From NCBI GenBank assembly GCA_022495995.1, contig JAFEMH010000990.1:124001-188000 (forward strand): 64,000 nt of DNA, in the 5' to 3' direction. This DNA is from Adenophora triphylla var. japonica (taxonomy: Eukaryota; Streptophyta; Magnoliopsida; Asterales; Campanulaceae). Below are positions 10,192 through 20,692 of the stretch, one piece after another. Position numbers and translations under genes: made by a program. The notes beneath the pieces are model-generated. The model did not search any database. It saw only the letters and a program-made list of their open reading frames with translations, and was not told where the DNA came from. The number at the start of each line of letters is the position of its first letter. Within the stretch, counting starts at the first letter, position 1.

Positions 10192-11975
10192 TGTTGGTGT
10201 TATGCCCTAGGCCGTTGATAATTATGACTGATCATCAATGCCGTTATGAAATCGTCTTTATCATTTATTATAGAGAACGTTTATTTGGTTCATTATATGT
10301 TTACATGTTTATTATATTGAACTGCGTCTCTAGTTATTGTGAATAACTAGTATAAGTTGGTAATGGATAATCATGGAGATGATTATATGCATGTGATGCA
10401 CATTACACCTATGGATACTTGCTAGAGAACAAGTATTGGACATGACCTACCGATGAGATTTATGACATGATCAATAGTCATATGTGTCATGATTAAATCT
10501 CATGATAGTAGTGTCATTGAATCCTTTGTACCTGAGATTATTATCGTCTTCCACATGATAAACATTGTGTTTGATGTAGTCTAACACTATCTTTAATAGG
10601 ATAGCAATAAGGGCTATGTTGGCACGATTGGATTCATGTAGGGAAGAATGATAAGTCAAGATGAGATTTGTCCCTCTCTGTGTGAGAGAGATGTTTGCTT
10701 GGGCCCCTCGATGAATAGTATTGATGAAATGTATGGCCATACTCAAGAGATTTGATTGAGATCAAATGCACTTGGATTATCAACATATTCAGAATCGAGA
10801 AAGCATTGAACGGTATGAGTTGACATGGACCATGACTCATGTTCGATTTGACATCGTGGACAAAGGGATTGTGACATTTGATCTATCGGAAAAATCAAGC
10901 TTTGATGTTATATTAATTGGGTGGATATAATGGTTTGCTAGAAACCACTTATATCTTGTGATGTCGATGTTTCGAATCACTACCAACATAAATATAATAT
11001 TAATTCCTATTTGGGTCACATACAAAGAGCGAATTTGATTCTGGCTGAAAATTGGGAATTGGAGTTCTGGCATGGCATGTGGTGCGACAAACTTGGCCAT
11101 GAGGCACGACTCGTGCCAGGAGTCACGACTCATGCCATAAATCAGTACGACTGCATTTTTGGTCACGACTCGTGGAACGAGTGCTTTTGGCTTGGTCACG
11201 ACTCGTGCCCTAAGGCACGACTCGTGCCCTTGATCAGCACAAGTGACTTTCCTGGCTCGACTCGTGGTGCGACAGAGTTTTCCATTGCCATGACTCGTAG
11301 TGCGACATACTTTGCCTTGGGCACGACTCGTGCTCTCGAGCACGACTCGTGCCAGCGTTCAATTTCTGTCCGTACGCGTTTTCCTTGGCTGGTAAGGTTT
11401 TGGTTTAACAAGGATTCCTGCCCTAATTGTTAGGGGATTTATATGTGATATAAATACTATCATTTTGTAGCCATTAAACCTATTCCATAACAAGTTATTT
11501 TAGGGTTTATGAAACACTAAAATAGAGATCTAGATTATGAATCAAAGATCAAAAACACTCCAAGTAAATTCCATATTAGCCATTGATTATTGAAAGATGT
11601 TTCAATAATCGGAAGGATCATCTAGCAATCCAACAAGAAGTGTTCTTGGTTTGTTCGCGTGTGGATCACCATTAGAGGGAGGTTACTTTATCTCCTAAAG
11701 CTTGAAGACCTCCATTGTCGATTCATCACCAAGGTAGAACAAGGAAGAAGAAGATCCAAGTTTCATCAACGGTTCAAAGATTCGAAGGTTTTTCATCGAT
11801 TCAAATAAGATTTGAATCCAAGATCCATTTTTCGAAAGATTGACATAATCGCATTAAGGTATGTAAATTCTATTTCATGGCTTTTACCTTATTTCATGTT
11901 AGACGGATTAAAGGGCTAGGGTTTTGATTGTTATTTCTAAGTCTTCCGCTGCGTTTGTAACCTCAAAACCCAACA
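10192..11975. mobile_element. Solo LTR, 1784 bp, with palindrome array
   Basis: Begins TGTTGGTG and ends CCCAACA (TG...CA with a short inverted repeat). It is flanked by the 5-bp duplication AGTAT (10187-10191, 11976-11980), and the partner LTR at 15936 gives the uninterrupted site (CAATAGTATTGCCAACAC). No internal domain is present, which fits intra-element LTR recombination. The centre (11080-11360) is packed with GCACGACTCGTGC-type palindromes. Confidence 0.85.
11085..11360. repeat. Array of GCACGACTCGTGC palindromes inside the solo LTR
   Basis: Four perfect copies (starts 11104, 11215, 11321, 11340) and several one- or two-base variants (for example TCACGACTCGTGG at 11163, CATGACTCGTAGTG near 11289) are spaced irregularly. 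Each is a 6-bp inverted repeat around one base and would fold into a short GC hairpin in RNA. Confidence 0.85.
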
Positions 11976-12067
11976 AGTATTGCCAACACTAAGAACAACA
12001 TTGTTCACACCAATCCAAAAAGACTAAAATAATTGAGATTTTTCTAATGAGTATTGCCAACACTAAG

Positions 12068-12106
<39 letters not shown>

Positions 12107-12867
12107 TATATAACTTGAGGGGTGCCCGGATGGCAAAACCTTTCTTATGAATAAACTTTCGTTACAAGGCCGAAAAGTTCCCTATTGATTACTCTTAATA
12201 AGAACTCACTATCTCACACACAAAAACACTCTAAGAATGAGAGCTATTCACTATAACTGACTGGTGTGTTGGATAAAGTGTTGCCAACACATGGGACAAC
12301 ACTGTGAGACTGTGTTCTATCTTGTGCAAATCTCAACTTTTGGATTGTGTGATTTGAAGCTGTAATATGCTTGCACTTATATAGGCTCTTAGAACTTGGA
12401 GCCTACTCAATCTCGCCAGAAAATAGCCATGTGAGAGAGAAGTTCCACTTTTAGCTCCACTTTCCATGTTTGTAGGGAGACTAGGTCTTCCCTTGCTTCA
12501 TCGCTTGTACCTACAAGCTTCTTCAGCATTGTAAACGCTATCTTCAGTCCCTCTTTGTAGATAAGCCTCTAACAACTTTTACTTGGTCTCCACTATTACA
12601 CATAAATGAGAATTTATGTGTAACTTCCTTTTCTACACATTTGTCACGCCTTGTACAACCATCATGACCTGTTCAAACACATTTCCAACAAACTAATAGC
12701 AGACATGAAAACAATTAACTATCACTTTGTAATTTATGAATAACATGTAGTAACTATCCTCATTTTAAACTGCCAGCACGACTGCAACACATGAGGCAAT
12801 ACCAGTGACAACACTGGTGTGGCAACAAGAGACAACACCAATAGCAACACTGGTGTAACACTAACAA

Positions 12868-12886
12868 TCTCCCCCTTATTTACACA
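12868..12886 (-). promoter_or_regulatory. Polypurine tract of the Copia-like element
   Basis: On the minus strand AAATAAGGGGGAGAT directly precedes the 3' LTR. This is the expected site for plus-strand priming and supports the minus-strand orientation. Confidence 0.75.
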
Positions 12887-13142
12887 TTTCTTCACAAAAT
12901 ACAAAGTGATGTTACTGCATAAGAATGTTAGTCACGTAACTCCAAATTATATCTCCCCCTCAATCCAAGATTTAAAACAAACTAAATAAAGGATTATTAT
13001 AAACTAACCAAAAAATATCCCCAAAGTAAAAAAAACTATCCAACAAACAACCATTTAAAAAAAAAACATAAATTGTTTAAGCAACAAAACCAAACAAATA
13101 AAAATTGTTTTAAATCACCAAATCCAAGAAATATTAACCTCA

Positions 13143-14969
13143 TCAAGCTTCGCTGGTTGGATCAGTTTGAGGATCAGCCCTTGTTCCTTCAGTTCCATCT
13201 TCAGTTCCCTTAGCTCCAGCACCACTTGTACCAACATCAACAGTAGATACATCAGAAACATCACGTTGTCTTTGATCTCCCCCTATTTTGGAAGAAATCA
13301 AGTCTACCATTTGCTCAATGTCTGCTCTCATTTCCAGCAACCCTTGCATCAGAGAATCAATGTGCTTCATCTGCCTGTGGAAAAAAATTAGTATAACAGA
13401 AGCATCAATCATTATTGGTGGAGTATTCCCTTAAGTGTTGCCTTCACTCAGAACAACATTTGGGGCAACACTTGGAACTGGAGCAGCAGTAGGAGAAGCA
13501 GTAGCAGCTGAAACCCAATGGAGATCTTTATGCCTATCTCCCTCAATAAAATGCTTATTGATCTTGTAGTCCACAGGGTTCTCTGTATAGTAATCATCAT
13601 TCCATAGGGTTAAGGATTGAAAGGTGAGAACATTGAAGATGAGAGATGGAAAGATGTATGCGGAGGCCTTCTTCTTCTTTGCCCAAGCAACCAAGTGGGT
13701 GAAAACCACTCTACCAAAATTTACCCTCTGTTTATTCCCCAGCTTATACAACAACGTGGCTTGCTCTAGGGTGATTGTGTTCTCATTGGCGGTTGGAAGC
13801 CAATTGGTTATACACAATTTGTGAAGAACACAAAACAGAGAAGTAGGGTGGGCTGCTCTAAAATGATCACTCCACACATTCATTCTTCCATCTGTAAGAG
13901 AGTTGGCCAAAGTATTGGACTCAATAGCCACACTCTCATCATCTACGTTCGGAAGCCCATAGGCTCTATTGATCACCGAAGGATTAAAATCATAGATGGT
14001 TCCCCTCACAAAAATTTTCCCATAATTGGGGGTATTCCTATCATCTATGTCTTCACGTAAATGGGAATAGAAGTTCCTCACCACACCCTCAACATATCTA
14101 GATACCTTTGTCACCGTTGGTAAAAAATGCCTATCCTCCAAAAATTGATATATGCCATAGGTTTTGAACTTATTCACTTCAATGTTTCTCTCATTAAGAA
14201 TCCTTTTTTCTGAGTCTTGAACCTATTTGTCCAAATTAGACTCACTATAAAATTCCTCAGATAAAAACGAAAGTTCGTAAAAAACAAATGATTCATGTTT
14301 AGTTCTAGGGCTTGGAGAAGGAGTAGGTGACACCTTAGGTGTTGCTACGGGTGTGGTGGTGGATGTGGTTCCTAGTGTTGTCGCTGGTGTTGTCTCTGCA
14401 GTGGCAACACTTGAGACAACACTTCGTTGGAGCTTTTACTTTTTGATCAATCTCTATTGGGCTTGGGCCAGTGGTTCATCAAAGTCATTCTCTAACCAAG
14501 CTTCATCATCAGAAGAGGATGATTTCTCTTTGCTGGCTTTGTAGTTCTCATCCGATCCTTCTTCAGAAGACACCTCAAGAGAGGCACTTGATTCTTCATC
14601 TATAATCTCCACTGGGTCATCAGGTGTGTTTGAAGCTGCACCTCTTGGCCTTGATAAAGTCTTGAGTCTTTCTGATTGTCGCCGTCCAGAGGATTGAGCC
14701 CTAGAAGGGGCATCAACTGATTTTCTCTTTCTAGTCTTCTTAGGAAGAGCCAAGGTGAGCTCCAGAGAATGTGGACTCTCAGGAATGACCATCGAAACAT
14801 GAGTGGGAGGAGGATTTGACAGAACCAATTCAAGGGTTGGTGTTGCGAAAAGTGTTGCCGCAGGTGATGTCTCCATTGGAATGGCAACACTTGAAGCAAC
14901 ATTGGAAGGGGCTAAGAGAGAAATGTCCATGGGTGAAGCAGTTTGGGAGTTTTTTGAAGGACTGACCAT
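13143..14969 (-). pseudogene. Second ORF with plant transposon-protein (Transposase_32-like) domain, three in-frame stops
   Basis: One frame of about 609 codons starts at the ATG at 14969 (MVSPSKNSQTASPMD...). The first ~170 residues are low-complexity Ser/Pro/Glu with a basic patch (KKTRKRKSVD), likely disordered. A folded region follows (about 14177-13520) with HFLPTVTKVSRYVEGVVRNFY, FVRGTIYDFNPSVINRAYGLP and LHKLCITNWLP. These resemble the putative plant transposon protein domain (Pfam Transposase_32) seen in many retroelement ORFs. The tail is acidic and threonine/glycine-rich. Stops occur near 14454, 14229 and 13431. The DNA just upstream is C/T-rich like a host 5' leader. The function of this domain is not established. 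Confidence 0.7.
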
Positions 14970-15076
14970 GGCGGAATTTTGGGAAGAAGGAAGCTGAATA
15001 TGGAGGGTTTCTTTAAAGAGAGACGAAGAGAAGAGAGAGAGCGGTGAAGAGAGGATGACGGTGGAAGGTGGTGTAA

Positions 15077-15883
15077 TTAAGGAATAGAGGGAGAGAAAAC
15101 AGGGATTGATTTGACAAGTAAGGCCACACTAGTATTCTCATCTAATTCCTCGAAGACTTCATCTTCTTCATCCACTACCGTGTTCGAAGATTGAATTTTT
15201 AAGGCAATATATTTGCCTTTTGAAGCTTCGGTTTGCTCATTAAGATTCAATTCAAAAATTTTCAAGATGGTCATTAAGGAATTAATATTCATAGTTGAAA
15301 GATTATGAGCCTCTTCAATAGTTGAAACTTTAATGTTAAAACGCCCGGGAAGAGTATGAATAGCTTTTGAAACAAGTTGTTTGTTAGTAAAAGGTTCTCC
15401 TAACACTTGAAACTCATTTGACATATCAATCAAGTTTTCAAAATATGAAGAAATATCTTCATTTTCACCCATTCTTAATCTTTCAAACCTACTAGTGAGA
15501 CCCCTAAGCTTCGTTTCTCGGACACTATCATCACCTTCACAAAATCTTTGTAAAGTATCCCAAGCATCCTTTGCAGTGGGACTATTTTGAATAAGTTTAA
15601 ACATATGCATGTCAACCCATTAATAGATGGCATTAAGTGCCTTTTCATTGAAAATAACAAGATTATTCTCTTCATTTGTCCATTCGGATTCAGGTTTGAC
15701 TTGTACGTCACCATCTTCATCCGGAGGTAGCAATGGAACAGAATAACCATTTGTTACAGATCGCCAAGCTCGAATATCAATTGATTTGATATGCGAGCGA
15801 ATACGGATCTTTCAATATGCATAATTCGACCCATCTAAAACAGGAATCCTCTTTTGATTAGGATTAACCGGGTCATAAGCCAT
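15077..15883 (-). pseudogene. Copia gag (UBN2 family), two nonsense codons
   Basis: The frame starts at an ATG at 15883 (MAYDPVNPNQKRIPVLDGSN) shortly after the primer site. It runs through the UBN2 capsid-like region with AKDAWDTLQRFCEGDD, LTSRFERLRMGENEDISSYF, VSKAIHTLPGRFNIK and a terminal acidic segment. Two in-frame stops occur, one after DGSNYAY (a Trp codon in relatives) and one just before WVDMHMFKL. The CCHC zinc knuckle that normally follows is missing, so the internal deletion of pol begins inside or right after gag. Confidence 0.8.
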
Positions 15884-15920
15884 GACTAATGGATCAAAAC
15901 ACTTAGTATATCAAGTGCTA

Positions 15921-15933
15921 GGCTCTGATACCA
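15921..15933 (-). promoter_or_regulatory. Primer binding site (initiator tRNA-Met type)
   Basis: Read on the minus strand the bases are TGGTATCAGAGCC, the usual plant retrotransposon site matching the 3' end of initiator tRNA-Met, two bases inside the 5' LTR. Confidence 0.9.
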
Positions 15934-15935
15934 AT

Positions 15936-16123
15936 TGAAATTGTCAATGACTTAGGAAAGGAGAAAAACAAAACGAGTGTTGTCAATAGTATTGCCAACA
16001 CTAATAACAACAATGTTCACAACAATCCAAAAAGGCTAAAATAATTGAGATTTTTCTAATGCAGCGGAAATAAAAATAAACACAAGAGAATAGATTTTTC
16101 TCAAGTTATATATATATAAATAC

Positions 16124-16193
<70 letters not shown>

Positions 16194-16196
16194 ATA

Positions 16197-16232
<36 letters not shown>

Positions 16233-16266
16233 TATATGTATATATGTATATATATATGTATATATG

Positions 16267-16301
<35 letters not shown>

Positions 16302-17138
16302 GTATATATATGTATATATATATATATATAACTTGAGGGGTGCCCGGATGGCAAGACCTTTCTTAAATAAACTTTCGTTATAAGGCCGAAAAGTTCTCTA
16401 ATGATTTTCAATCAATCGCTCAGTGGAACGACTATTCTAGAACACGCTCTTAATAAGAACTCACTATCTCACACAAAGAAACACTCTAAGAATGAGAGAT
16501 ATTCACTATAACTCACTGGTGTTGTATAGAGTTCACTGGTGTTGTATAGAGTGTTACCAACACATGGGACAACACTGTGAGACTGTGTTCTATATTGTGC
16601 AAATCTCAACTTCTGAATTGGGTGATTTGAAGCTGTAATATGCTTGCACTTATATAGGCTCCTAGAACTTGGAGCCTACTCAATCTCGCCAGAAAACAAC
16701 CATGAGAGAGAAGTTCCACTTTTAGCTGCACCTTCCATGTTTGTAGGGAGACTAGGTCTTCCCTTGCTTCATCGCTTGTACCTCCAAGCTTCTTCAGCCT
16801 TGTACACGTTATCTTCAGTCTCTCTACATAGATAAGCCTCTAACAACTCTTACTTGGTCTCCACTATTACACATAAATGAGGATTTATGTGTAACTTCCT
16901 TTTCTACACACTTGTCACGCCTTATACAACCATTATGACCTGTTCAAACACATTTCCAACAAACTAATAGCAGACATGAAAACAATTAACTATCATTTTG
17001 TAATTTATGAATAACATGTAGTAACTATCCTCATTTTAAACTGTCAGCACGATGACAACATATGAGGCAACACCAGTGACAACACTGGTGTAGCAACACA
17101 GGAGACAACACCAATAGCAACACTGGTGTAACACTAAC
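15936..17138 (-). repeat. 5' LTR of the Copia-like element
   Basis: Begins TGTTAGTGTTACACC on the minus strand and ends CAATTTCA. Contains an expanded TA/TATG microsatellite at 16106-16330 that is far shorter in the other LTR. Because this copy is uninterrupted it gives the empty site for the solo LTR in the sister copy. Confidence 0.9.
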
Positions 17139-17143
17139 AATCA

Positions 17144-17332
17144 TATATTGATCATAGTGAATATTCTGGTTTGATAACGCCCCCATATGTAGTCATGTGT
17201 GACGAACGGGGTTACCAAATCGTCGTGTTATCTATTTTATCTTATTATCTATGTGTGTTTTATTAATTCTCCATATAGTTGTGACTGCTAGTATAGGCTA
17301 GGTGGATGTGAGACCCCTCCAAATCCCCAACA
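17144..17332 (+). mobile_element. LTR-like fragment, right part (R/U5)
   Basis: Continuation of the LTR at 9690-10134 after the Copia insertion; contains GATAACGCCCCCATATG and GAACGGGGTTACCAAAT, words typical of the R/U5 part of plant Copia LTRs, and ends CCCCAACA. No primer site or internal region follows, so it is probably a solo LTR or a truncated one. Confidence 0.5.
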
Positions 17333-17383
17333 ATCTGAACAAGTTGGATGCATTTTTGGGGAATTCTTACCATAACGGTGGTG

Positions 17384-17648
17384 CTCCCTCCGATAAAAAA
17401 TAGATGTCATGTTGAGGTTTGCACAATTCTTAAGAAATGCAGTTAATCCAACAACTTTACTAACTAAAATATCAAATATACCCTTATTAATTGTTTCTCT
17501 CTCATACATTACCTCACACAATGGGTACAATTAATGGAATGTTACAAGTTTCAATGTTGGGGTAAATTGGAGATTTAACCTAAAACAACATCTATTTTGA
17601 ACCAAAAATTTAGGACTCAAAACGAAATCTATTTTGGACGGGAGAGAG
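17384..17648. mobile_element. Stowaway-like MITE, about 265 bp
   Basis: Left end CTCCCTCCGATAAAAAATAG and right end CTATTTTGGACGGGAGAGAG are inverted repeats followed by TA on the right. The left flank is GTG instead of TA, so one target base has changed. A left-end fragment of the same family is at 24893. Confidence 0.7.
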
Positions 17649-17780
17649 TAATGTATTAAATACCACCCATTATGGATAAATCTAAATCAAAGCTTGAAAT
17701 TCACAAGAGAACCTTCAAACAAAAGAATCCAAATCAGGGATTTAGTTTCTAAGAGTACCTGGAATTTTAATACACAGTTA

Positions 17781-17979
17781 GGCTCCGTTTGTTTAGCGTA
17801 AAACATTTTCCGAAAAATGATTTCCTGCAAAATGTTTTCCGAAAAATGAAAATATTTTCCGGAAAATGAAATAAACATGTTTAGCGTAAAACATTTTCTC
17901 CATTTTCCGGTGCGAAACAAACACCGGAAAATAGGGAAAATGTTTTCCGGAAAACATTTTCCCCCAAACAAACGGAGCC
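17781..17979. mobile_element. Tourist/PIF-like MITE, about 200 bp
   Basis: Ends GGCTCCGTTTGTTT and AAACAAACGGAGCC; target TTA at 17778-17780 and again at 17981-17983 after one extra T. The interior is made of TTTTCCGAAAAATG-type words in both orientations. The related, uninterrupted segment at 24950-25075 lacks this insertion. A second family member is at 36384-37530. Confidence 0.8.
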
Positions 17980-18302
17980 TTTATTGCAAATGAGAATTTT
18001 AATGCAGTGCCTTCTCCACATTTCTCAGTTCTTAGGCTTGGTAATTCATGTAGGGTGCTACCTCAGTGGTTCAAACAATCATCCCTGAAGATGCTGAGCA
18101 AGTCTATCATACCACAAAATATCTCAGATACTATTGAGGAGGATCTGGCATGGGGATCATACGTATTATTGCGAAACACAAGCACCATTTCTATTTTCCG
18201 GAGTAAATGACATTGACATGCAGATGCTAATTTCAAGAAGATGTGACTTAACTTGATTAACTTATCCGCATACCTTTTATTTGTTTCTTCTTATTATTAT
18301 TA

Positions 18303-18403
18303 CTCCCTCCATCCCAAAATGAATGTCCAAAAACTTTTTAGATTTGCTCTTGATCAAGAGCAAATTTGAATTTTTTTGGACATTCATTTTGGGACAGAGT
18401 TAG
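18303..18403. mobile_element. Tiny Stowaway-like MITE, near-perfect palindrome (101 bp)
   Basis: TA-flanked ends CTCCCTCCATCCC and GGGACAGAGTTAG enclose arms that pair almost completely (AAAATGAATGTCCAAAAA against TTTTTGGACATTCATTTT). It ends about 30 bp before the second exon of the broken gene, so it lies in the intron and close to the splice acceptor. Confidence 0.8.
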
Positions 18404-18774
18404 TATCTTTTATTTTCTGGCTTATGTCAATACAAGGTGCACTTTGTGTTCGTGGCTATTGGAACACACCCAAAGACAAGGAGTTCTTGAAGGCTCACAC
18501 ACTTGGTTGGTTTTGAGGAGCGAATTCGGCGGATTGGTCTCTCTGACTTGAAGGATAACTTCTGTTTTCCCCTGAGTATAGGTACATTGTTTTTGGCCTG
18601 TTTCACTTTGAACTACTGGCGTTAATCTTATTACTGGAGTTGCTTGTGTGCTTTAAAGTTTGTGGATGTAGCAAAGGTCAGCTGACTGGCCATTGTAAAT
18701 TGCTTACATTTATTTATGAGAACAGTACCGGACCAATGGGTATTTTTCCATACAAGATTATCCATAAATGTCAT

Positions 18775-19061
18775 TGTTAAGCTTGATATATAATGTTGGG
18801 TCTCTAGCTTAAGCTTTTAGATGAGCTGATAACTTAACATGGTATGAGAGTCTGGTTTGGCAAGGTCTTGTGTTGTTAAGGCATCCCACTTGAGTGCATT
18901 TGTTGGCAAAGAAAATTTGGTTTGTGATCCCCCAGGTGTGATATGTTTGTTTATCTCCATGTGTGGACAAACAAACATGAGGGGGGAGGGGTGTTAAGCT
19001 TGATATGCCGTTGGGTCTCTCTCTAACAACGTAAGCTTTTAGTTGATTCGGTAACTTACTC
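18775..19061 (+). mobile_element. SMART-like miniature LTR retrotransposon (about 287 bp)
   Basis: Short direct repeats (TGTTAAGCTTGATAT...ACTTAACA, 65 bp at 18775-18839; second copy 18992-19061) enclose an internal part that begins with TGGTATGAGAG, a mutated tRNA-Met primer site, and ends with the purine tract GAGGGGGGAGGGG. That is a complete LTR-element architecture under 300 bp and without coding capacity. No matching target duplication was found. Same class as 62589-62883. Confidence 0.75.
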
Positions 19062-19408
19062 GTGATAGTAATGTGAATAATGCTCTACCCATTCTGGTCT
19101 GAATGAATATTTAATATAATTTGATCCATCACTGACGCAGCACGGAAGCACGATAGATTTCGTGATTAGCGCACTAATCTCAAGAACCCTTCAAGCGAAG
19201 GATCCTCAAACACAATACTGGAATCCACCAGCAGTAATCTGGAATCCACCAGGAAATAAAGAGAAAAACTCTTCGAAATTCAATTAATCAAAAGCTATAA
19301 ACTGTCTTTTACAAAAATCCTACCATAACTATTTATACTAATCAAAAGAACATTCTAGAAATAAAACCCTACAGCAAACCCTAATTATAAAGACGGAATA
19401 TTAAATCC

Positions 19409-20071
19409 CTAAAATACCCTTAAATTAAAGTAAAACAAAGTAGCAGCAATAGAAAACAACGCAACATCACAAATCCTTCTCGTCGGCGTGAGGCGGGCGC
19501 CTGGGCCTTGGCGAGGCGGGCGCCTGAGAGGCCGCATCTTCCTCCGTCGTGGAACCACCTGAGGCGGACGCCCGGGGCCGAATGGGCGGCGCCCGGGCGG
19601 TAGAGACTTCAACCGCAATTGAACCAAGGTGAGGGATCTTCGGTGGGCTCCTGGGCTTGTGTGGCGAACCTCTCCTGCATCAGTCAACCACTCTTCAAAA
19701 GAACTCGACCCCGAGTTCATATCTGATATTTGAGAAGATCCGCCCCAAAAGAACAAATACTTCGAATAAATCAATGTTCTCCTCGTCCTCGGAAAGAAGA
19801 AGAATTCTCTTCCGTCCCAAATAAACAAATACTTGGAATAAATTTGTTCTTTGAGCCCATACCAAGGTAAATTTTGTTTTTCCAAAAATAAAATTATGCT
19901 AGCAATGTCGACAATCATCCGGCGATCGTCCGTCCCATCTCCCCCAAAGTCAATAATAAATACAAAATTAACGTCCCTCATGGACTCTTCCATAAACTCC
20001 CAATTATTTCTTTCTTTCTCCTTCCCATGATCAAGAATAAAAATATCATCGAATTTAAATTCTTCGACCAA
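19409..20071 (-). CDS. TRIM internal ORF, downstream part (running into the 3' LTR)
   Basis: A 220-codon frame whose product has an acidic, aromatic N-terminal half (DDIFILDHGKEKERNNWEF, YSKYLFIWDGREFFFF twice over with a near-repeat YSKYLFFWGG) and an SSSFEEWLTDA segment just before the LTR. The last ~90 codons are LTR sequence. The preceding ORF (20338-20072) ends only a few bases upstream in another frame position, so both are probably remnants of one gag-like protein. No catalytic motif is visible; function unknown. Confidence 0.4.
   Translation of the reverse strand: MVEEFKFDDIFILDHGKEKERNNWEFMEESMRDVNFVFIIDFGGDGTDDRRMIVDIASIILFLEKQNLPWYGLKEQIYSKYLFIWDGREFFFFPRTRRTLIYSKYLFFWGGSSQISDMNSGSSSFEEWLTDAGEVRHTSPGAHRRSLTLVQLRLKSLPPGRRPFGPGRPPQVVPRRRKMRPLRRPPRQGPGARLTPTRRICDVALFSIAATLFYFNLRVF
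19492..19610. repeat. GGCGGNCGCC quasi-palindromes in the TRIM LTRs
   Basis: Copies at 19492, 19515 and 19563 (N = G, G, A), plus a damaged one near 19586. The other LTR has equivalents at about 21101-21215, including one with N = C. The same decamer occurs in the Gypsy LTRs at 46087-46259 and 51897-52070. Confidence 0.85.
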
Positions 20072-20338
20072 TCAATTACACCCACGACTCCGCTCAAAAA
20101 TCGATGGTGTAGACTCCGCAATCTCACCCACATCTTTATTCATGGGCTCAATTAGGGCATGATCATGGACCATAATATTTGTAGGAACCATGATACTTGT
20201 GGGAACAACTTCACATACCTGAAGGATCTCGTATTCAAGACATAAATCCGCCCCTTCCTCCACCTTCTCTTCGCATTCGGCCAAGGGAACCGTTGGAAAG
20301 ACGGATTTGTCGACTTCTCGGAACTTCTTGAACATCAA
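20072..20338 (-). CDS. TRIM internal ORF, middle part
   Basis: An 88-codon frame with a Glu-rich start (FREVDKSVFPTVPLAECEEK) and a near-duplicate TSIMVPTNIMVHDH segment. Follows 20562-20344 and precedes 20071-19409 on the same strand. Not recognised; probably part of a degenerate gag-like reading frame. Confidence 0.35.
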   Translation of the reverse strand: MMFKKFREVDKSVFPTVPLAECEEKVEEGADLCLEYEILQVCEVVPTSIMVPTNIMVHDHALIEPMNKDVGEIAESTPSIFERSRGCN

Positions 20339-20343
20339 TTTTG

Positions 20344-20692
20344 TTATTCTCGCAACAAGACCTCGAACCGGCTCCGACGTTCTTCTTCAAAGACGTTCAT
20401 AGATTGCGGATCTACGCGCTTTCGCTTCGAATCTTGGCAAGTGTAGTGATCGACTTTGTCGGCATAAAAATTGGCTTCCATCCTATGTTGGCCTAAGCAC
20501 TCGCTCCCTTGATGCTCGATTCGGATCTCCGATTGATTTATATTTCTGCACAAGTCGATCATGCTTGTCCGCTTCGTCGAGTTCTTCTTCCTCTAACTCT
20601 AGAAAATATTGTTCCTGTTGTCGAGCACGATCCAATCGACGATCTATTTCGTGAATAACCTTGTCATCAGATCTTGTTACTTGAACCCCCAT
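20344..20692 (-). pseudogene. TRIM internal ORF, N-terminal part, frameshifted
   Basis: Two overlapping frames (20692-20483 and 20562-20344). The first starts 35-40 bases after the primer site and is strongly charged and helical (DRRLDRARQQEQYFLELEEE), a probable coiled coil. The second gives DSKRKRVDPQSMNVFEEERR. A frameshift between them would explain the split. No known domain. Confidence 0.4.

Larger units (their letters stand above)
10135..12867 (-). repeat. 3' LTR of the Copia-like element (interrupted by a solo LTR)
   Basis: Without the nested 1784-bp insertion and its duplication it is about 944 bp, against 1203 bp for the partner. The difference lies mostly in the TA/TATG microsatellite (12067-12112 here) and a nearby stretch missing from this copy. 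Repeated words such as CAACACTGGTG near the right end occur in both LTRs. Confidence 0.9.
10135..17138 (-). mobile_element. Internally deleted Copia-like LTR retrotransposon with a second ORF (non-autonomous)
   Basis: LTRs with TG...CA ends lie at 10135-12867 and 15936-17138. The whole is flanked by ATCAT on both sides (10130-10134, 17139-17143). Read on the minus strand the order is 5' LTR (right), primer site complementary to initiator tRNA-Met, a UBN2-type gag, then a long ORF with a plant transposon-protein domain, a polypurine tract, and the 3' LTR. Protease, integrase, reverse transcriptase and RNase H are absent, so it would have depended on a partner element. The left LTR contains a nested solo LTR. 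Confidence 0.9.

Noticed and set aside
11085..11360. CRISPR-like array
   Set aside because: Plant LTR context, irregular spacing, no constant-length spacers.
10837..11433. Open frames on both strands with repeated HDSC/ARVV words
   Set aside because: By-products of the GCACGACTCGTGC array in a solo LTR.
13167..14060. Plus-strand frames opposite the second ORF of the Copia-like element
   Set aside because: The minus strand has one continuous frame with a recognisable domain; these are shadows.
16106..16411. Open frames with Tyr-Ile repeats on both strands
   Set aside because: They translate the TA/TATG microsatellite of an LTR.
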